Positions 25,354 to 35,096 of a DNA stretch of 64,000 nt are shown here, piece after piece; within the stretch, counting starts at the first letter, position 1, and the number at the start of each line of letters is the position of its first letter. The notes under the pieces are model-generated. The model was not told the origin of the DNA. It ran no database searches and saw only the letters and a program-made list of their open reading frames with translations. The DNA is taken from NCBI RefSeq assembly GCF_934617235.1, contig NZ_CAKTTZ010000004.1:1-64000 (forward strand). The letters are read 5' to 3'. The translations under genes were made by a program, and so were the position numbers. The DNA is from an uncultured Ellagibacter sp. Lineage in GTDB: Bacteria; Actinomycetota; Coriobacteriia; Coriobacteriales; Eggerthellaceae.

Positions 25354-26547
25354 GTGGCGACCACCACTGAAAATCGCACGGCGCAAGGCTTGCGCATCTG
25401 TCTGTTCTCGGCGCTTTACCGGCCGAGCATGGGAGGCGTGGAAACCTACACCGAAAGCCTTGCGCGCGCATTATACGAGATGGGAGCCGAGGTGACGGTT
25501 GCAACCTGCAATACCCACGGCCTCGCCGCGCGCGAGCGCGAGGACGGCGTGAACGTCGTGCGCTTCCCGTGCAAGCCGCTTTTGGGAGGTCGGTTTCCCC
25601 TCGTGAAGAATGACGAGGAAGCGAAGCGGTTGTGGACGCATCTTGAAGACGAGCACTTCGATTACGTGATAGCGAACACGCGCTTCTACACGCTGACCGA
25701 GCGCGCGCTCGACTTCGCGGCGCGCACCGGCGTGGTGCCGCTGCTCATCGAGCACGGGTCGGCGCACCTTACGATGGGCAGCGCCCTTGTCGACCCCGCG
25801 GTGCAGGCGGTCGAGCATGCGCTCACGAAGCGCGATCTGCGCTACCCGTTCGTTGCGTACGCCGTGTCGAAGAAGGCGAGCGCATGGCTCGGGCATTTCG
25901 GGGTCGAGTCGGCAGGCGAGCTTCCCAACTCGATCGATGCCGATGCGTATGCGGCGCAGGCGAGCGCGCGAGACTTCCGCGCCGAGCTGGGCATTCCCGC
26001 AGACGCCCTCGTGGTTGCCTTCGCGGGGCGCCTCGTTCCCGAAAAAGGCGTGGTTGAGCTTGCCCAGGCCACGGCGGCGATCGCCGAGCACCCGGATGCG
26101 GGCGGGCGTGCCGTGCATCTTATCATCGCGGGCGCGGGTCCCAAGCAGAGCGACATCGAGCGAATCGGATGCGGAAGCGTTCATCTGGTAGGGCGGCTGG
26201 AAAGGCAGGATCTGGCGGCGCTCATGTCGCAGGCCGACGCGATGGCGCTGCCCTCCCGGTCGGAAGGCTTCGCCACAACCCTGCTCGAGGCTGCGGCGTG
26301 CGCCACCCCCGCAATCGTCACCCCCGTCGGCGGCACCGACGAGCTCGTAAGCGACGAGCGCTTCGGCACCATCATTCCCGATGCGCGCACCGAGACGGTC
26401 GAGGCCGCGCTGCGCGAGGCAGCGCGCAACCCGCAGCGGCTCGCCGAGCAGGGAGCAAGCGTCGCGAGGCGCGTACGGGCGGAATACAGCTGGAAGCGTA
26501 CCGCCGAGCGAGCGCTCGCCGCATGCCGCAAGGCGAACGAGAAGTAA
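25354..26547 (+). CDS. GT4-type glycosyltransferase
   Basis: 397 residues from a GTG with AGGAGGA just upstream. The N-terminus SALYRPSMGGVETYTESLA and the C-terminal EGFATTLLEAAACATP motif are typical of retaining GT-B enzymes; FAGRLVPEKGV is the linker of the nucleotide-sugar domain. It is transcribed away from the lic cluster, and converges with the DUF6541 gene. Donor and acceptor sugars are not readable. Confidence 0.9.
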   Translation: MATTTENRTAQGLRICLFSALYRPSMGGVETYTESLARALYEMGAEVTVATCNTHGLAAREREDGVNVVRFPCKPLLGGRFPLVKNDEEAKRLWTHLEDEHFDYVIANTRFYTLTERALDFAARTGVVPLLIEHGSAHLTMGSALVDPAVQAVEHALTKRDLRYPFVAYAVSKKASAWLGHFGVESAGELPNSIDADAYAAQASARDFRAELGIPADALVVAFAGRLVPEKGVVELAQATAAIAEHPDAGGRAVHLIIAGAGPKQSDIERIGCGSVHLVGRLERQDLAALMSQADAMALPSRSEGFATTLLEAAACATPAIVTPVGGTDELVSDERFGTIIPDARTETVEAALREAARNPQRLAEQGASVARRVRAEYSWKRTAERALAACRKANEK

Positions 26548-26669
26548 GGTTCCTAGAAGGATTCGCGCCCACGCGCGACAAGGCCCCTCGAACTCGGCAG
26601 CCCTGCGATCCTGCTTCCCCGCAGGCACGGAGCCTCGCGCCCGAGCGCCTTCAAGCGCTCGTTTTCCCC

Positions 26670-28760
26670 CTATTCGTCGATCGCGGTGATGCGGTACAGG
26701 CGCATGTCGTCGCGCGCGAGCACCACCTCGAACCCGGGCGTGGAGTCGCGCACGTAATCGATGCCGCACCACAGGCTGTTGTCATCGTAGGTGAAGAAGA
26801 AGTTGCTGTCGGGATCGGAGGGGTTGTACCATCTTCCCTGGTCAAGCAAAAGCAGGTACTCAGCCCCGACGTTTTCGACGGCTTCTTTCACCCGATCGTC
26901 GTAGGAGATGCTATCGAGGCGGCTACGGATGAGCGCGCTGTCCGCAGTCTCGCTGCTCACGCCATAGGTGCGCAGGTAGCGGTAGTACGTGCGCATGCCG
27001 TCGACCACGTAGCAGAAGCAGCTGCCATCGTTGGGGTTGTTGATGACGACGGCGCCTTCGGGAAGCACCTGCTCGACCTCGGCGACGAACTCCTTTTCCG
27101 CGGTCGTGTAGATGTAGTCCACGTTGTTCTGCCACGAAAGCCGCTGCCAAACCAGCGTCATCGCCCCGCGGCCCATGTTGGGAACCTCGCTCGACGGGTC
27201 GATGTCGGTGCGCGGGTCATCGAGGAAAAACGTTCCCCACACCAGCACAAACGCGCAAAGAGCGCACGCGATGGAGGTCGCCCACACGGGCGTCTTATCG
27301 CGCGAGCGGGAAAGAAGCCGCGCAATCGTGCGCGCAACGAGCGCTATGCCCATCGCCGCGAGGGGGATACCGAAGATGGCAGCCATCGCCGCCACGCGGT
27401 AGTAGTCGGTGTACCAAAAGCCGGTCAGCAGATGCTGCAGGCGGCCGGAGGTCGACACGCCGACGATGAACATCCCGCACGCGAGCACGTACGAGGCGGA
27501 AAGCCACAGCCAACGGCGCTCTTTAAACGTCCAGAACATGCCCACGAACACGAACACCATGAGCACGAGCTGCACGCCGTCGTCCATGAACCCGAGCATG
27601 AGCGTATGGAGCACCGCCTCAAGCGGGTACTGCGCGGCACCCCACGAGTGTTCCACCACCGCGCTCAGGAAGGGCAGATGGTATACCACCCACCAGATGA
27701 CGCAGATAAGAACGGCCGCGACCGCCGCGAACAGGATGCGCAGCCGCCATTTCGCCGCTCCCTCGCGACGGAGAAGGTCGGCCGCGATCGCCGCCCGGTA
27801 GATGCAGAAGGGAATGAGCCACACGGCCACGACGAACACGGCGTTCGGCTGCGCGAGCGCCAACGCGATGACGCCGACGACGAACAGCACCCCCGCGCAG
27901 ATGCGCTCACGGCGCGAGATGCCCGTGCGCAAGATCGCCACGAACAGCGCCGCCACGAGCGGCAGCAGGCAGTAGGCAGACGTGTTCGGGAACAGCGGGC
28001 CCCAGGCGAGCAGCATCCAGGGGAAGGCCGAGAACATGGGCGCGCAAGCGGCGCCCCAGCACACGATGTCGCGACGCTCCTGGAAGACGATGCGCATGAA
28101 CGCGAACATGCTCGCAGGCAGAGCCAACGCCACGAACACGAAGTTCGCGGCATTTTCCGAAAGCGGAATGGGAATGCCGAGAAGGCTCACCATGAAGGCC
28201 GCGACGTTGTACCAGGCCGTCGGGTAGAAGCCGCCGCCGGGAAGCGGGTTGATCGCCGCGTCGGCCGCGCCCGCATAGAGCGACGTGCTGAAAGGAGACC
28301 AGTTCCCCGTCTCAACGAAGCAGCGGATCGAGCCTAAGTGGCTCACGTTGTCGTATTCCTGCATGTAGTTCGAGGGGTCGCCCAAAAACGAAGTGAACAT
28401 GCCCACCGACACGACGATGCCCACCAAAAGGTAGAGCGCGAGCGCGCACAGGTCGAAGCGGCACGCCTCGCGACTGCGCTCGCCGAAGCGGCGGCGGGGC
28501 AGATCGCGCGCGCGAAGGCGACCGACGATGCAGATGATGAGGCCCACCGCGAGCTGGGGGAAGAAGATCGTCGCCCAGTTAGTGTCGATGCCCAGGGCGG
28601 CGTACGCCAAACAAAGGGCGATCGTCGCCGGAATGCCCAGAAGCGGCGCGAAGGCGATAGCCGACGCCACGTGCATGCGGAGACCGACAAGCACGAGCGC
28701 ACCCGGAACGAACAAGAAAAGCGCCCCCGCAAATGCAGCGGCGAAAAACAAACCCCACAT
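26670..28760 (-). CDS. DUF6541-type polytopic membrane protein
   Basis: 696 residues with about twelve hydrophobic segments in the first 480 and an extracytoplasmic C-terminal part of about 200 residues. Segments such as DNVSHLGSIRCFVETGNWSP and LPGGGFYPTAWYN fit the DUF6541 family of actinobacteria, thought to be GT-C-like glycosyltransferases or polymer-linking proteins. Its place between glycosyltransferases supports that idea. AAGGTAAGG precedes the ATG. Confidence 0.78.
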   Translation of the reverse strand: MWGLFFAAAFAGALFLFVPGALVLVGLRMHVASAIAFAPLLGIPATIALCLAYAALGIDTNWATIFFPQLAVGLIICIVGRLRARDLPRRRFGERSREACRFDLCALALYLLVGIVVSVGMFTSFLGDPSNYMQEYDNVSHLGSIRCFVETGNWSPFSTSLYAGAADAAINPLPGGGFYPTAWYNVAAFMVSLLGIPIPLSENAANFVFVALALPASMFAFMRIVFQERRDIVCWGAACAPMFSAFPWMLLAWGPLFPNTSAYCLLPLVAALFVAILRTGISRRERICAGVLFVVGVIALALAQPNAVFVVAVWLIPFCIYRAAIAADLLRREGAAKWRLRILFAAVAAVLICVIWWVVYHLPFLSAVVEHSWGAAQYPLEAVLHTLMLGFMDDGVQLVLMVFVFVGMFWTFKERRWLWLSASYVLACGMFIVGVSTSGRLQHLLTGFWYTDYYRVAAMAAIFGIPLAAMGIALVARTIARLLSRSRDKTPVWATSIACALCAFVLVWGTFFLDDPRTDIDPSSEVPNMGRGAMTLVWQRLSWQNNVDYIYTTAEKEFVAEVEQVLPEGAVVINNPNDGSCFCYVVDGMRTYYRYLRTYGVSSETADSALIRSRLDSISYDDRVKEAVENVGAEYLLLLDQGRWYNPSDPDSNFFFTYDDNSLWCGIDYVRDSTPGFEVVLARDDMRLYRITAIDE

Positions 28761-28861
28761 ACCTTACCTTCCCAAGCGTCGCGCAGCGCGTTGCGAAATC
28801 ACAAAAGCAAACCGACAAGGGCGCCGCCTCGGACGCCCTCATGCCAAACTAGGCCATTATA

Positions 28862-28993
28862 CTATCGTTTCTCTTGCAGATACTTCGCCGCCCCGGGCAA
28901 TGCGAACACGAATTTGCCCGCCACAGGCTCGTCGATAACACCCGCTTCGAGCAAACGCTTCTTCTTTGAGCATCTTTGAGTAGCTTTAAGCAC
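28862..28993 (-). pseudogene. Possible remnant: C-terminus of an AAA-type ATPase
   Basis: In the roughly 375-base gap between two genes, a minus-strand frame ending at TAG (28862) reads LLEAGVIDEPVAGKFVFALP, then GAAKYLQEKR. Ends of this form (GVI, P, GK, FALP, YL) are common in archaeal-type AAA ATPases with a winged-helix tail. Upstream the frame becomes Lys/Ser-rich with CTTTGA-type repeats and has no start site. I cannot exclude chance. Confidence 0.3.
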
Positions 28994-29079
28994 TGTTGAT
29001 TTCTTTGACTTTCCTTGACTTCCTTATGCACGTTTCTAAGTTTTCAAGATACTACGATTTGCACGTTTCCATGATTTGA

Positions 29080-29113
29080 CGACAAAAGGGCCCGCTTTAT
29101 GAAGCGAGCCCTT
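29080..29113 (-). terminator. Terminator after the ricin/VanW gene
   Basis: AAGGGCTCGCTT (complement of 29102-29113) pairs with the complement of 29086-29097 with one G-T-type mismatch and a 4-base loop; TTTTGTC follows on the minus strand. Confidence 0.75.
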
Positions 29114-29136
29114 AATCAAGTGAGGTATATCAGGAA

Positions 29137-31791
29137 CTACCAGTACCAGGAATTCGGCAGGGCGCTTGTGGCCACGATCACGCCGTCTTTGTAATACTCG
29201 CGCTGCGCGGCGGCGGAGTGCGAACCCGTCCACCAGGAAGAGACATCGATGTAGTCGTACCAGTCGGGCTGGATGCCCCAGATGTCGCAGTTGAGCGTGC
29301 GATCGTAGTTGTCGACAACGATCTTCACAGGGAAATCCCAGTCGTTGCGGAAGCGAAAGTCGGAAGAGCCCCAGTTCACCATCGCGTCTTGCCCGATGGG
29401 CACATATGTGGAAGGCGTCGTGTGGTTCTGACGCTCCACGATGGTGAGGCCGGCGCGCACCACCGCGCCGTAGAGCGTGGTGGACGCCTGGCAGATGCCG
29501 CCACCGTAACCAGAGCCGCCTACGACGCCAGCGATGAGGTAGCCCTCGGCCGCGCCGCACGGCCCGCACGTGTCGAAGAACGACACCGTCTCGCCCGGCC
29601 ACACGACCATGCCGTCGAAGTTGGAAAGCGCACGCGACATGTTGTACCACCCATTGAACGTGTTGGTGGAAACGGTCGAGAAATGCGCGAGAAGATCCGA
29701 GAAGTCATCGGGGACGTAGGTCGTGGGAGTCAGCACGAAGCGCTGCGCGATGGAGTTGTTGCGCGTATAAACCTGCACGTTCGTACCGCTTTCCGCAATG
29801 CCGTCGGCAATGTCGAGCGCGAGGCCATTGCCCTTGCACACGAAGCTAAACGACTGGTCGCCCGCATACTTCGGGTACCATTTCTGTGCGTCGTTGCCGA
29901 ACGGCGTGCACTGCCACACGTTCGTGCCAGGGGTGCGCCCACCATTGGCCACATCGAGCACCTTGCGCGAGAAGGGGAACGTGATCGTGCAGGATCCGTC
30001 GGCGTTCGTCGAGATCTTCACCACCTGCGCGTTCGAGCCGTTCTCGGTATGTAGCTGCACGTTCGCGCCGCTTGTGCGGGAGGCATCTTGCACGTCGAGC
30101 TTCACCGACGGATTGGTGTATGCGCCGATGGTGTAGAAACCGTCGATGATGATCGGGGTTTTCTTCAGGATGAACGACGATGCGTCCGCGCTCGGGCCAA
30201 GCACAACGTTCTTCCCCGAAAGGGAGAGCGCGAACTCGCCGCTCTTCGAGGCGATGCAGTACGCGCCGTTTCCGAGCGGCACGAGCTTCCACAGCTGGGA
30301 ATCGGCCCCGTCGGCGGTCTGCTGGCAGACGTTCGCGCCCGCAGCAGCGCTTCCGCCCTCGATAGCAAGCACCTTGCCCGAGCACAGCGACTCGATCGTG
30401 CAGTAGCCGTCATCGCGGGTCGTCACGTGCCACTTCTGCGCATAGCCGCCATTGTTCGTATGAACCTGCACGTTGGCGCCCGATTCGGTCGATGCGTCGA
30501 ACACGTCGAGGTCGGTACCCTTGTCGTTCGAAAGCGCAAGCTCGTAGGTGCCGTCGGCGTACGTGCGCTCGCACGGGCTGAAGACGAACGATTGGGCGAT
30601 GGCCCCGTTCGGAGTCCACGTGCGCACATCCGTGCCCGCGGCGCAGATTCCGTCGGCGATGTCGAGCGCGAGCACGTTGCCCTTCGAGATAAGCGAGAAG
30701 GAGCCGTTGCCGTTGTCGACGAGGCGCCACTTCTGCATGCTGTTGCCAAACGGCGTGCATTGCCACACGTTCGTGCCGGGAGTGAGCCCGCCGTTGGAAA
30801 CGTCGAGCACGAGCCCCGAGCCCATCGAGGTGATCGTGTAGTAGCCCTCGGAGTCGGGCTCGATGTACCACTTTTGGGCCTGCGAGTGGTTGCTGGACCA
30901 CAGGCGAACGTCGGCGCCGGAGACAAGCGACGCATCGGCCACGTCGAGCGCATAGGAAGTGTCGCCCGCGGCACAGATCTCGTAGACGCCCGCGGCGAGC
31001 AGGGCCTCGGGGGCAGGGTCGGAAACGGGCGTGAGCGCGAAACGCTGCGCGGGAGCGCCGTTGACCGTGTAGGTCTGGATGTTTGTGCCTGCAACCGCAA
31101 GCCCGTCGGCGATGTCGAGTGCAAGCCCCGAGAGCTTGGAGACGAGCGTCACCGAGCCGTCCGCCGCGCGCGCAATCTTCCACTTCTGGGCATCGTTGCC
31201 GAAGGGCGTGCACTGCCACACGTTCGTGCCGGGAGTGCGCCCGCCGTTGGCCACATCGAGCACCTTGCCGGTCGCAACCGAGGTAATCGTGTAGTAACCC
31301 TCGCCCACCGCTTCGATGCGCCACCTCTGGAAGAGCGTGCCGTTCGCGGAGGCGAGCTCGACGTTCGCACCCGAGTAGAACTGCGAGCCGGCCGTGGAGA
31401 GCACCGCCTTCGAATTCGCGGCAGCAGAGATCACGTACACGCCCTCGAAGGATTCTTCACCTGCGGTTTCCCCTTCACTTGCAGCGCTGCCCTCACCTGC
31501 GGCGGCAGGTTGCGCGGCGGCGGGTGCAGCGGCTTCAGGCGCAGCAGAAGAAGCGCCGCTGGCACCATCAGGCTGCGCAGGCGTTGGGGCCTGGGATGTT
31601 CCCGCGCCATCCGCGGCAGAAGAGCCTCCTATCGTGGCATCCGCCGAGGGCGCGCCTGCGACCGCCGAACCATCGGACGCGCCAGCCGTCTCTTGCGCGA
31701 ACGCACCCGCGGGCACGCACCAGACCGAAAGCGACGCTGCGAGCAGCACCGAGAGCAACCGCTTCGGTCCCTTCAACTTCGGTCCCTGCAT
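29137..31791 (-). CDS. Secreted protein with four ricin-type beta-trefoils and a C-terminal VanW domain
   Basis: 884 residues from the ATG at 31791, which has AAGGGGAGAG upstream. It starts with a Sec signal peptide (KRLLSVLLAASLSVWCVPAGAFA) and an Ala/Ser/Pro-rich segment to about residue 110. Four tandem ricin/CBM13 domains follow (about 115-690), each of three QxW-like subrepeats, for example NVWQCTPFGN and AQKW. The last 190 residues are VanW with GYGGGICQASTTLYGA. Ricin-type modules bind sugars, so a cell-wall polymer is a likely target; VanW's role is unresolved in general. No SLH or LPXTG anchor is seen. Minus-strand terminator follows. Confidence 0.9.
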   Translation of the reverse strand: MQGPKLKGPKRLLSVLLAASLSVWCVPAGAFAQETAGASDGSAVAGAPSADATIGGSSAADGAGTSQAPTPAQPDGASGASSAAPEAAAPAAAQPAAAGEGSAASEGETAGEESFEGVYVISAAANSKAVLSTAGSQFYSGANVELASANGTLFQRWRIEAVGEGYYTITSVATGKVLDVANGGRTPGTNVWQCTPFGNDAQKWKIARAADGSVTLVSKLSGLALDIADGLAVAGTNIQTYTVNGAPAQRFALTPVSDPAPEALLAAGVYEICAAGDTSYALDVADASLVSGADVRLWSSNHSQAQKWYIEPDSEGYYTITSMGSGLVLDVSNGGLTPGTNVWQCTPFGNSMQKWRLVDNGNGSFSLISKGNVLALDIADGICAAGTDVRTWTPNGAIAQSFVFSPCERTYADGTYELALSNDKGTDLDVFDASTESGANVQVHTNNGGYAQKWHVTTRDDGYCTIESLCSGKVLAIEGGSAAAGANVCQQTADGADSQLWKLVPLGNGAYCIASKSGEFALSLSGKNVVLGPSADASSFILKKTPIIIDGFYTIGAYTNPSVKLDVQDASRTSGANVQLHTENGSNAQVVKISTNADGSCTITFPFSRKVLDVANGGRTPGTNVWQCTPFGNDAQKWYPKYAGDQSFSFVCKGNGLALDIADGIAESGTNVQVYTRNNSIAQRFVLTPTTYVPDDFSDLLAHFSTVSTNTFNGWYNMSRALSNFDGMVVWPGETVSFFDTCGPCGAAEGYLIAGVVGGSGYGGGICQASTTLYGAVVRAGLTIVERQNHTTPSTYVPIGQDAMVNWGSSDFRFRNDWDFPVKIVVDNYDRTLNCDIWGIQPDWYDYIDVSSWWTGSHSAAAQREYYKDGVIVATSALPNSWYW
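29892..31266. repeat. Three near-identical 70-bp segments inside the ricin-VanW gene
   Basis: 29892-29964, 30741-30810 and 31194-31266 share the stretch coding NVWQCTPFGN with adjoining residues; the first and third differ at few positions over 73 bases. They mark recent duplication or gene conversion between trefoil domains. Confidence 0.85.
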
Positions 31792-31846
31792 TCTCTCCCC
31801 TTTCCTGTCGACGGAGAGCCTCAAGCGCCGATGCGCCCGGACCCGC

Positions 31847-32836
31847 CTACATTCCCGATTCGAAACGCGCCATGAAAGCGTCGAAGTCGTCCATCATCAG
31901 ATTGAGCATCTCCCAATCGGCCGGCGCGAACATGTCGCGCTCGAGCGTGCCCTCCTCGCGGGCCCGCAGATATTCCTCGCGCATGCGCTCGGCGAACGCG
32001 CGGCGGGATTCATCTGTCAGACGATTGAAGTTCCAGCGATACGTGCCAAGCTTCAGCAGGTTGACGATCGCGCCGAACGCGCGCTGCTTCTCGGGGTCCT
32101 TCGCCAAAAACTCGCGCGAGAGCTCGTACTCGTCGCACACGGCGAACACCTTCGCCGACGACTTCACCGAGGAGTTCGCGTTGTCGACGCGATAGTGCAG
32201 ATAGCCCTTCGGGAGGATCGCCGCGCGGCGGGCGCTCGCCCACACCTGGAAAACGAACGAGGTGTCCTGATACGACGCGCCGGGCGTCCCGTTGAAGCGG
32301 ATGCCCTCGCGCTCGATCATCTCGCGGCGGTAAAGCGCCGACCAGATGATGGGCAGCACGGTGAGCGCGCGCTGGTCAACGCGGGGATCGAAGACGGTCT
32401 TGTACGCAAACCCGGCGAACGGTTCCTGGAAGACGTCGCCCGCATCGCTGTGCTCGTAGTAGTTCGCCTTCACCAGGTCGAGGTCGTGTTTCTTCGCGAA
32501 CTTGTACATGTCCTTGAACATGCGGGGGTCGGCGAAGTCGTCGGATTCCACGATGCCCACGTACTCACCGCGCGCCTCGGAGAAGCCGCGGTTCATCGTC
32601 TTGCCGTAGCCCTCGTTTTCCTTCGAGATGAGGCGCACGCGGGAATCGCGGGCGGCATATTCTGCGGCGATGTCTGCCGACGAGTCGGTTGAGCCGTCGT
32701 TCACGACGATGATCTCGATGTCCTTCAGCTTCTGCGCGAGCAGGCTGTCGAGGCATTCGCGCAGGTACTTCTCGACGTTGTAGACGGGAACGACGATCGA
32801 GACCTTGGGCGTATCGGAGGTTTTGTTGCTGAACAT
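31847..32836 (-). CDS. GT2 glycosyltransferase (cell-wall glycan type)
   Basis: 329 residues. GT-A fold with SIVVPVYNVEKYL, VVNDGSTDSS, the metal motif VESDD, and a later GASYQDTSFVFQ catalytic region. It is close in style to the transferase at 46867 (SVIIPIYNAGPYL; GAGWADNPFLIE), so both may be paralogues acting on similar acceptors. It follows the 709-residue transferase by 15 bases. Confidence 0.9.
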   Translation of the reverse strand: MFSNKTSDTPKVSIVVPVYNVEKYLRECLDSLLAQKLKDIEIIVVNDGSTDSSADIAAEYAARDSRVRLISKENEGYGKTMNRGFSEARGEYVGIVESDDFADPRMFKDMYKFAKKHDLDLVKANYYEHSDAGDVFQEPFAGFAYKTVFDPRVDQRALTVLPIIWSALYRREMIEREGIRFNGTPGASYQDTSFVFQVWASARRAAILPKGYLHYRVDNANSSVKSSAKVFAVCDEYELSREFLAKDPEKQRAFGAIVNLLKLGTYRWNFNRLTDESRRAFAERMREEYLRAREEGTLERDMFAPADWEMLNLMMDDFDAFMARFESGM

Positions 32837-32851
32837 GATTTCCTTTCCAAA

Positions 32852-34981
32852 CTATCCGCGGCGTGCCGCGTGGAGAACGCGCTTTGCGAGGTTCGCCGCC
32901 GCACGGGCAGGCGCAGTGACCGCGCGACCCGTTCGGTAGCTTATCGAGTGGTAGAACTTCTCGATATCGGAGTTGAGCTGGTTGATGTGCTGAGCCTGGC
33001 CTCCTACCGCAAGCAGGTTTTCCTCATTTTTCATGATAACGTCATTCAAGACGAGCGTGTCGCGGCATCCGGTGTACGCGTCGTAGGTTTCTCCGAGCAG
33101 CGCTTTGCAGGCGGCGCGCTCGGTTTCAGTGAGCTGCGACCCAGCAAGGGCGCGCGCTATAGCCTCGCCTCCGCGCTCGCGGGCATCCTCGAAACAGTAG
33201 CGACGAGCAATCGGGTTGCGGATAAGGTCGACCATGAGGATCAGATGGCGCGCCGCCGCGGCATCGAGCCCGCACGTTGCCTCGTCATCGCCCGCGAAGT
33301 TCGTCCGCGCCTCTTCGAAGCCGGAGAACACATCGTCGAGCATGGCGCGCGCGCCGACAAGCCCCGTCGACGCGAAAGGCAGGCAGCAAAGCGTTGCGAG
33401 GGGGCGCTTGGTCACGACAATCTTGGTCGCTTGCGAGAAGGCCGCGCATTGGAGGCCCAACCAGGTAAAGCACTTCGCCTCTTTCGCGCATTGCAACAAG
33501 AATTCCCTGTTGAATGCCTTGTTTGCCGACGCGATGCTCGAAAACGAGAACAGCTGAGAGGAAAAATCGGAAGCGGGATGCACCCCTTCGGGCACGATTG
33601 CCTCGGTGGTGCTGGGCTCGTAGAAGTCGAACAGGTCGCGCACGCCGAGCATGCCGGCGGAATCAGTGAACACCGCAATGTCATAAGGCTCACGCTCGCC
33701 GACGACCGTGCGCCCCTCGCGTTCCCCTGCAAGCTGAAGCAGCTGGTCGAAGGCTTGCGGGTCGTAGACGACGTTCGCATAGGAGCGGACGAGGTAGGTG
33801 CCCCGCGCGCTCGCGAGCGCAGAAGCGACGTCGCGGGAGGGAAGAACGCGCGCGCGGCAATCGTTCTCCGTGAAGTCGGCCACGAGCTGGGCATAGCGGC
33901 TGTTCGCATCGGCGGGCGGAAAGAACAGTACCTCGAAGGACTGCTCGTCCTGGAACTCGATCGCATCGAGCGCGGCTTTGGCGTCGTCGGCCTCGTCGGC
34001 GCATTCTATAAGGATGCTTATCGAAGGAGCATCAGTTTCCACCTGGGGCGACACGAGGTAGGCCAAACGTCCGCGCACGCCATCGTCAAGCCCGAGCGAA
34101 TCGAGCGGGCGGCCTTCGAGCACCTCGTCGAGGAATGCCGAGAAAAGCTCGGCAAAGCGGACGCGGTCGTTGTAGTAGGTCATCTTCGCCGACGTGAACA
34201 AAAACGACACGGCCCACGAGATGCCCTCGCGCCCGAACTCCACCAACGTCCCGCGCTCCTTCCATGTGGTGAGCGCGTATTTCACCACGTCAAAGTGGAG
34301 GAAGAGCTGCTTGGCGCCATCTGAGCAGGTCGCGCCCACCGCCGAATCGCGACGCACGCGGTAGAAGTAGAGCATCTCCTTGCTGAAGGCGACCGTTTTC
34401 GCAAGCGGGAAGGTGATGAACTGGAAGGCGTGATCTTCCCCAAGCGAGAGGTCGGGGTTGAGAAGAAGCCCGTTGCCGCGTAAGAAGTCGGTGCGGTACA
34501 TCTTGTTGCACATGAGGGGGATGCTTCCGCGCTCATAGAGCAGGGCATCGACCCCGGAATGATACACGTTGTCGCGCCACGCGAAGGAATCATCCGCCCA
34601 CGGGAGCGTGGGGAACGTCTTGCCGCCGAAGACGACGATGTCGGCGCCTTCCCGCTCGGCGGTGGCGACGAGGACCTCGCAGGACCTTTGCGCGATGTAG
34701 TCGTCGGAGTCGACGAACAGGATGTACTCGCCGCGCGCAAGCCCGACGCCCACGTTGCGCGTCTCGGCAACGCCGCAGTTCTCGCGATGGAGCGCGCGGA
34801 TGCGAGCGTCTTTCGCAGCGTAGGCGTCGAGAAGCTCCGGCGAGCTGTCGGTCGAGCCGTCGTCCAAACAGAGAATCTCGATATTGGAAAGCGTCTGCTC
34901 AATCAGGCTATCCAGGCATTGCGCGAGGTAGCTTTCGACGTTGTAGACGGGGACAATGATAGAAACCTTTGGATTATCCAT
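32852..34981 (-). CDS. Large GT2 glycosyltransferase with degenerate second domain
   Basis: 709 residues from the ATG at 34981; a longer upstream frame overlaps the neighbour and was rejected. Residues 1-250 are a full GT2 domain (SIIVPVYNVESYL, CLDDGSTDSS, FVDSDDYIA). Residues about 350-500 look like a weakened second GT-A domain (SISILIECADEADD, VLPSRDVASALASARG) lacking a clear DxD, and so are probably structural. The C-terminus ends in a positively charged tail (YHSISYRTGRAVTAPARAA) that may bind the membrane or partner. Confidence 0.87.
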   Translation of the reverse strand: MDNPKVSIIVPVYNVESYLAQCLDSLIEQTLSNIEILCLDDGSTDSSPELLDAYAAKDARIRALHRENCGVAETRNVGVGLARGEYILFVDSDDYIAQRSCEVLVATAEREGADIVVFGGKTFPTLPWADDSFAWRDNVYHSGVDALLYERGSIPLMCNKMYRTDFLRGNGLLLNPDLSLGEDHAFQFITFPLAKTVAFSKEMLYFYRVRRDSAVGATCSDGAKQLFLHFDVVKYALTTWKERGTLVEFGREGISWAVSFLFTSAKMTYYNDRVRFAELFSAFLDEVLEGRPLDSLGLDDGVRGRLAYLVSPQVETDAPSISILIECADEADDAKAALDAIEFQDEQSFEVLFFPPADANSRYAQLVADFTENDCRARVLPSRDVASALASARGTYLVRSYANVVYDPQAFDQLLQLAGEREGRTVVGEREPYDIAVFTDSAGMLGVRDLFDFYEPSTTEAIVPEGVHPASDFSSQLFSFSSIASANKAFNREFLLQCAKEAKCFTWLGLQCAAFSQATKIVVTKRPLATLCCLPFASTGLVGARAMLDDVFSGFEEARTNFAGDDEATCGLDAAAARHLILMVDLIRNPIARRYCFEDARERGGEAIARALAGSQLTETERAACKALLGETYDAYTGCRDTLVLNDVIMKNEENLLAVGGQAQHINQLNSDIEKFYHSISYRTGRAVTAPARAAANLAKRVLHAARRG

Positions 34982-35096
34982 GTAGCGCCTTCGGTTAGCT
35001 TCTCGGATGCAGGCACACGCCCGCAGCGTTTTGCTCTGAATGATACTGTATCGCAGCGACGATGCGGGGCAGCCTTCGAAAGAAGCACACGGTGTC

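Noticed and set aside
26169..28337. 722-codon plus-strand open frame opposite the DUF6541 gene
   Set aside because: Arg/Ala/His-rich composition, no domain, and lies antisense to a convincing membrane protein; an effect of high GC.
30088..31875. 595-codon plus-strand open frame opposite the ricin-VanW gene
   Set aside because: Mirrors the repeats of the real gene; no signal peptide, motif or ribosome site.
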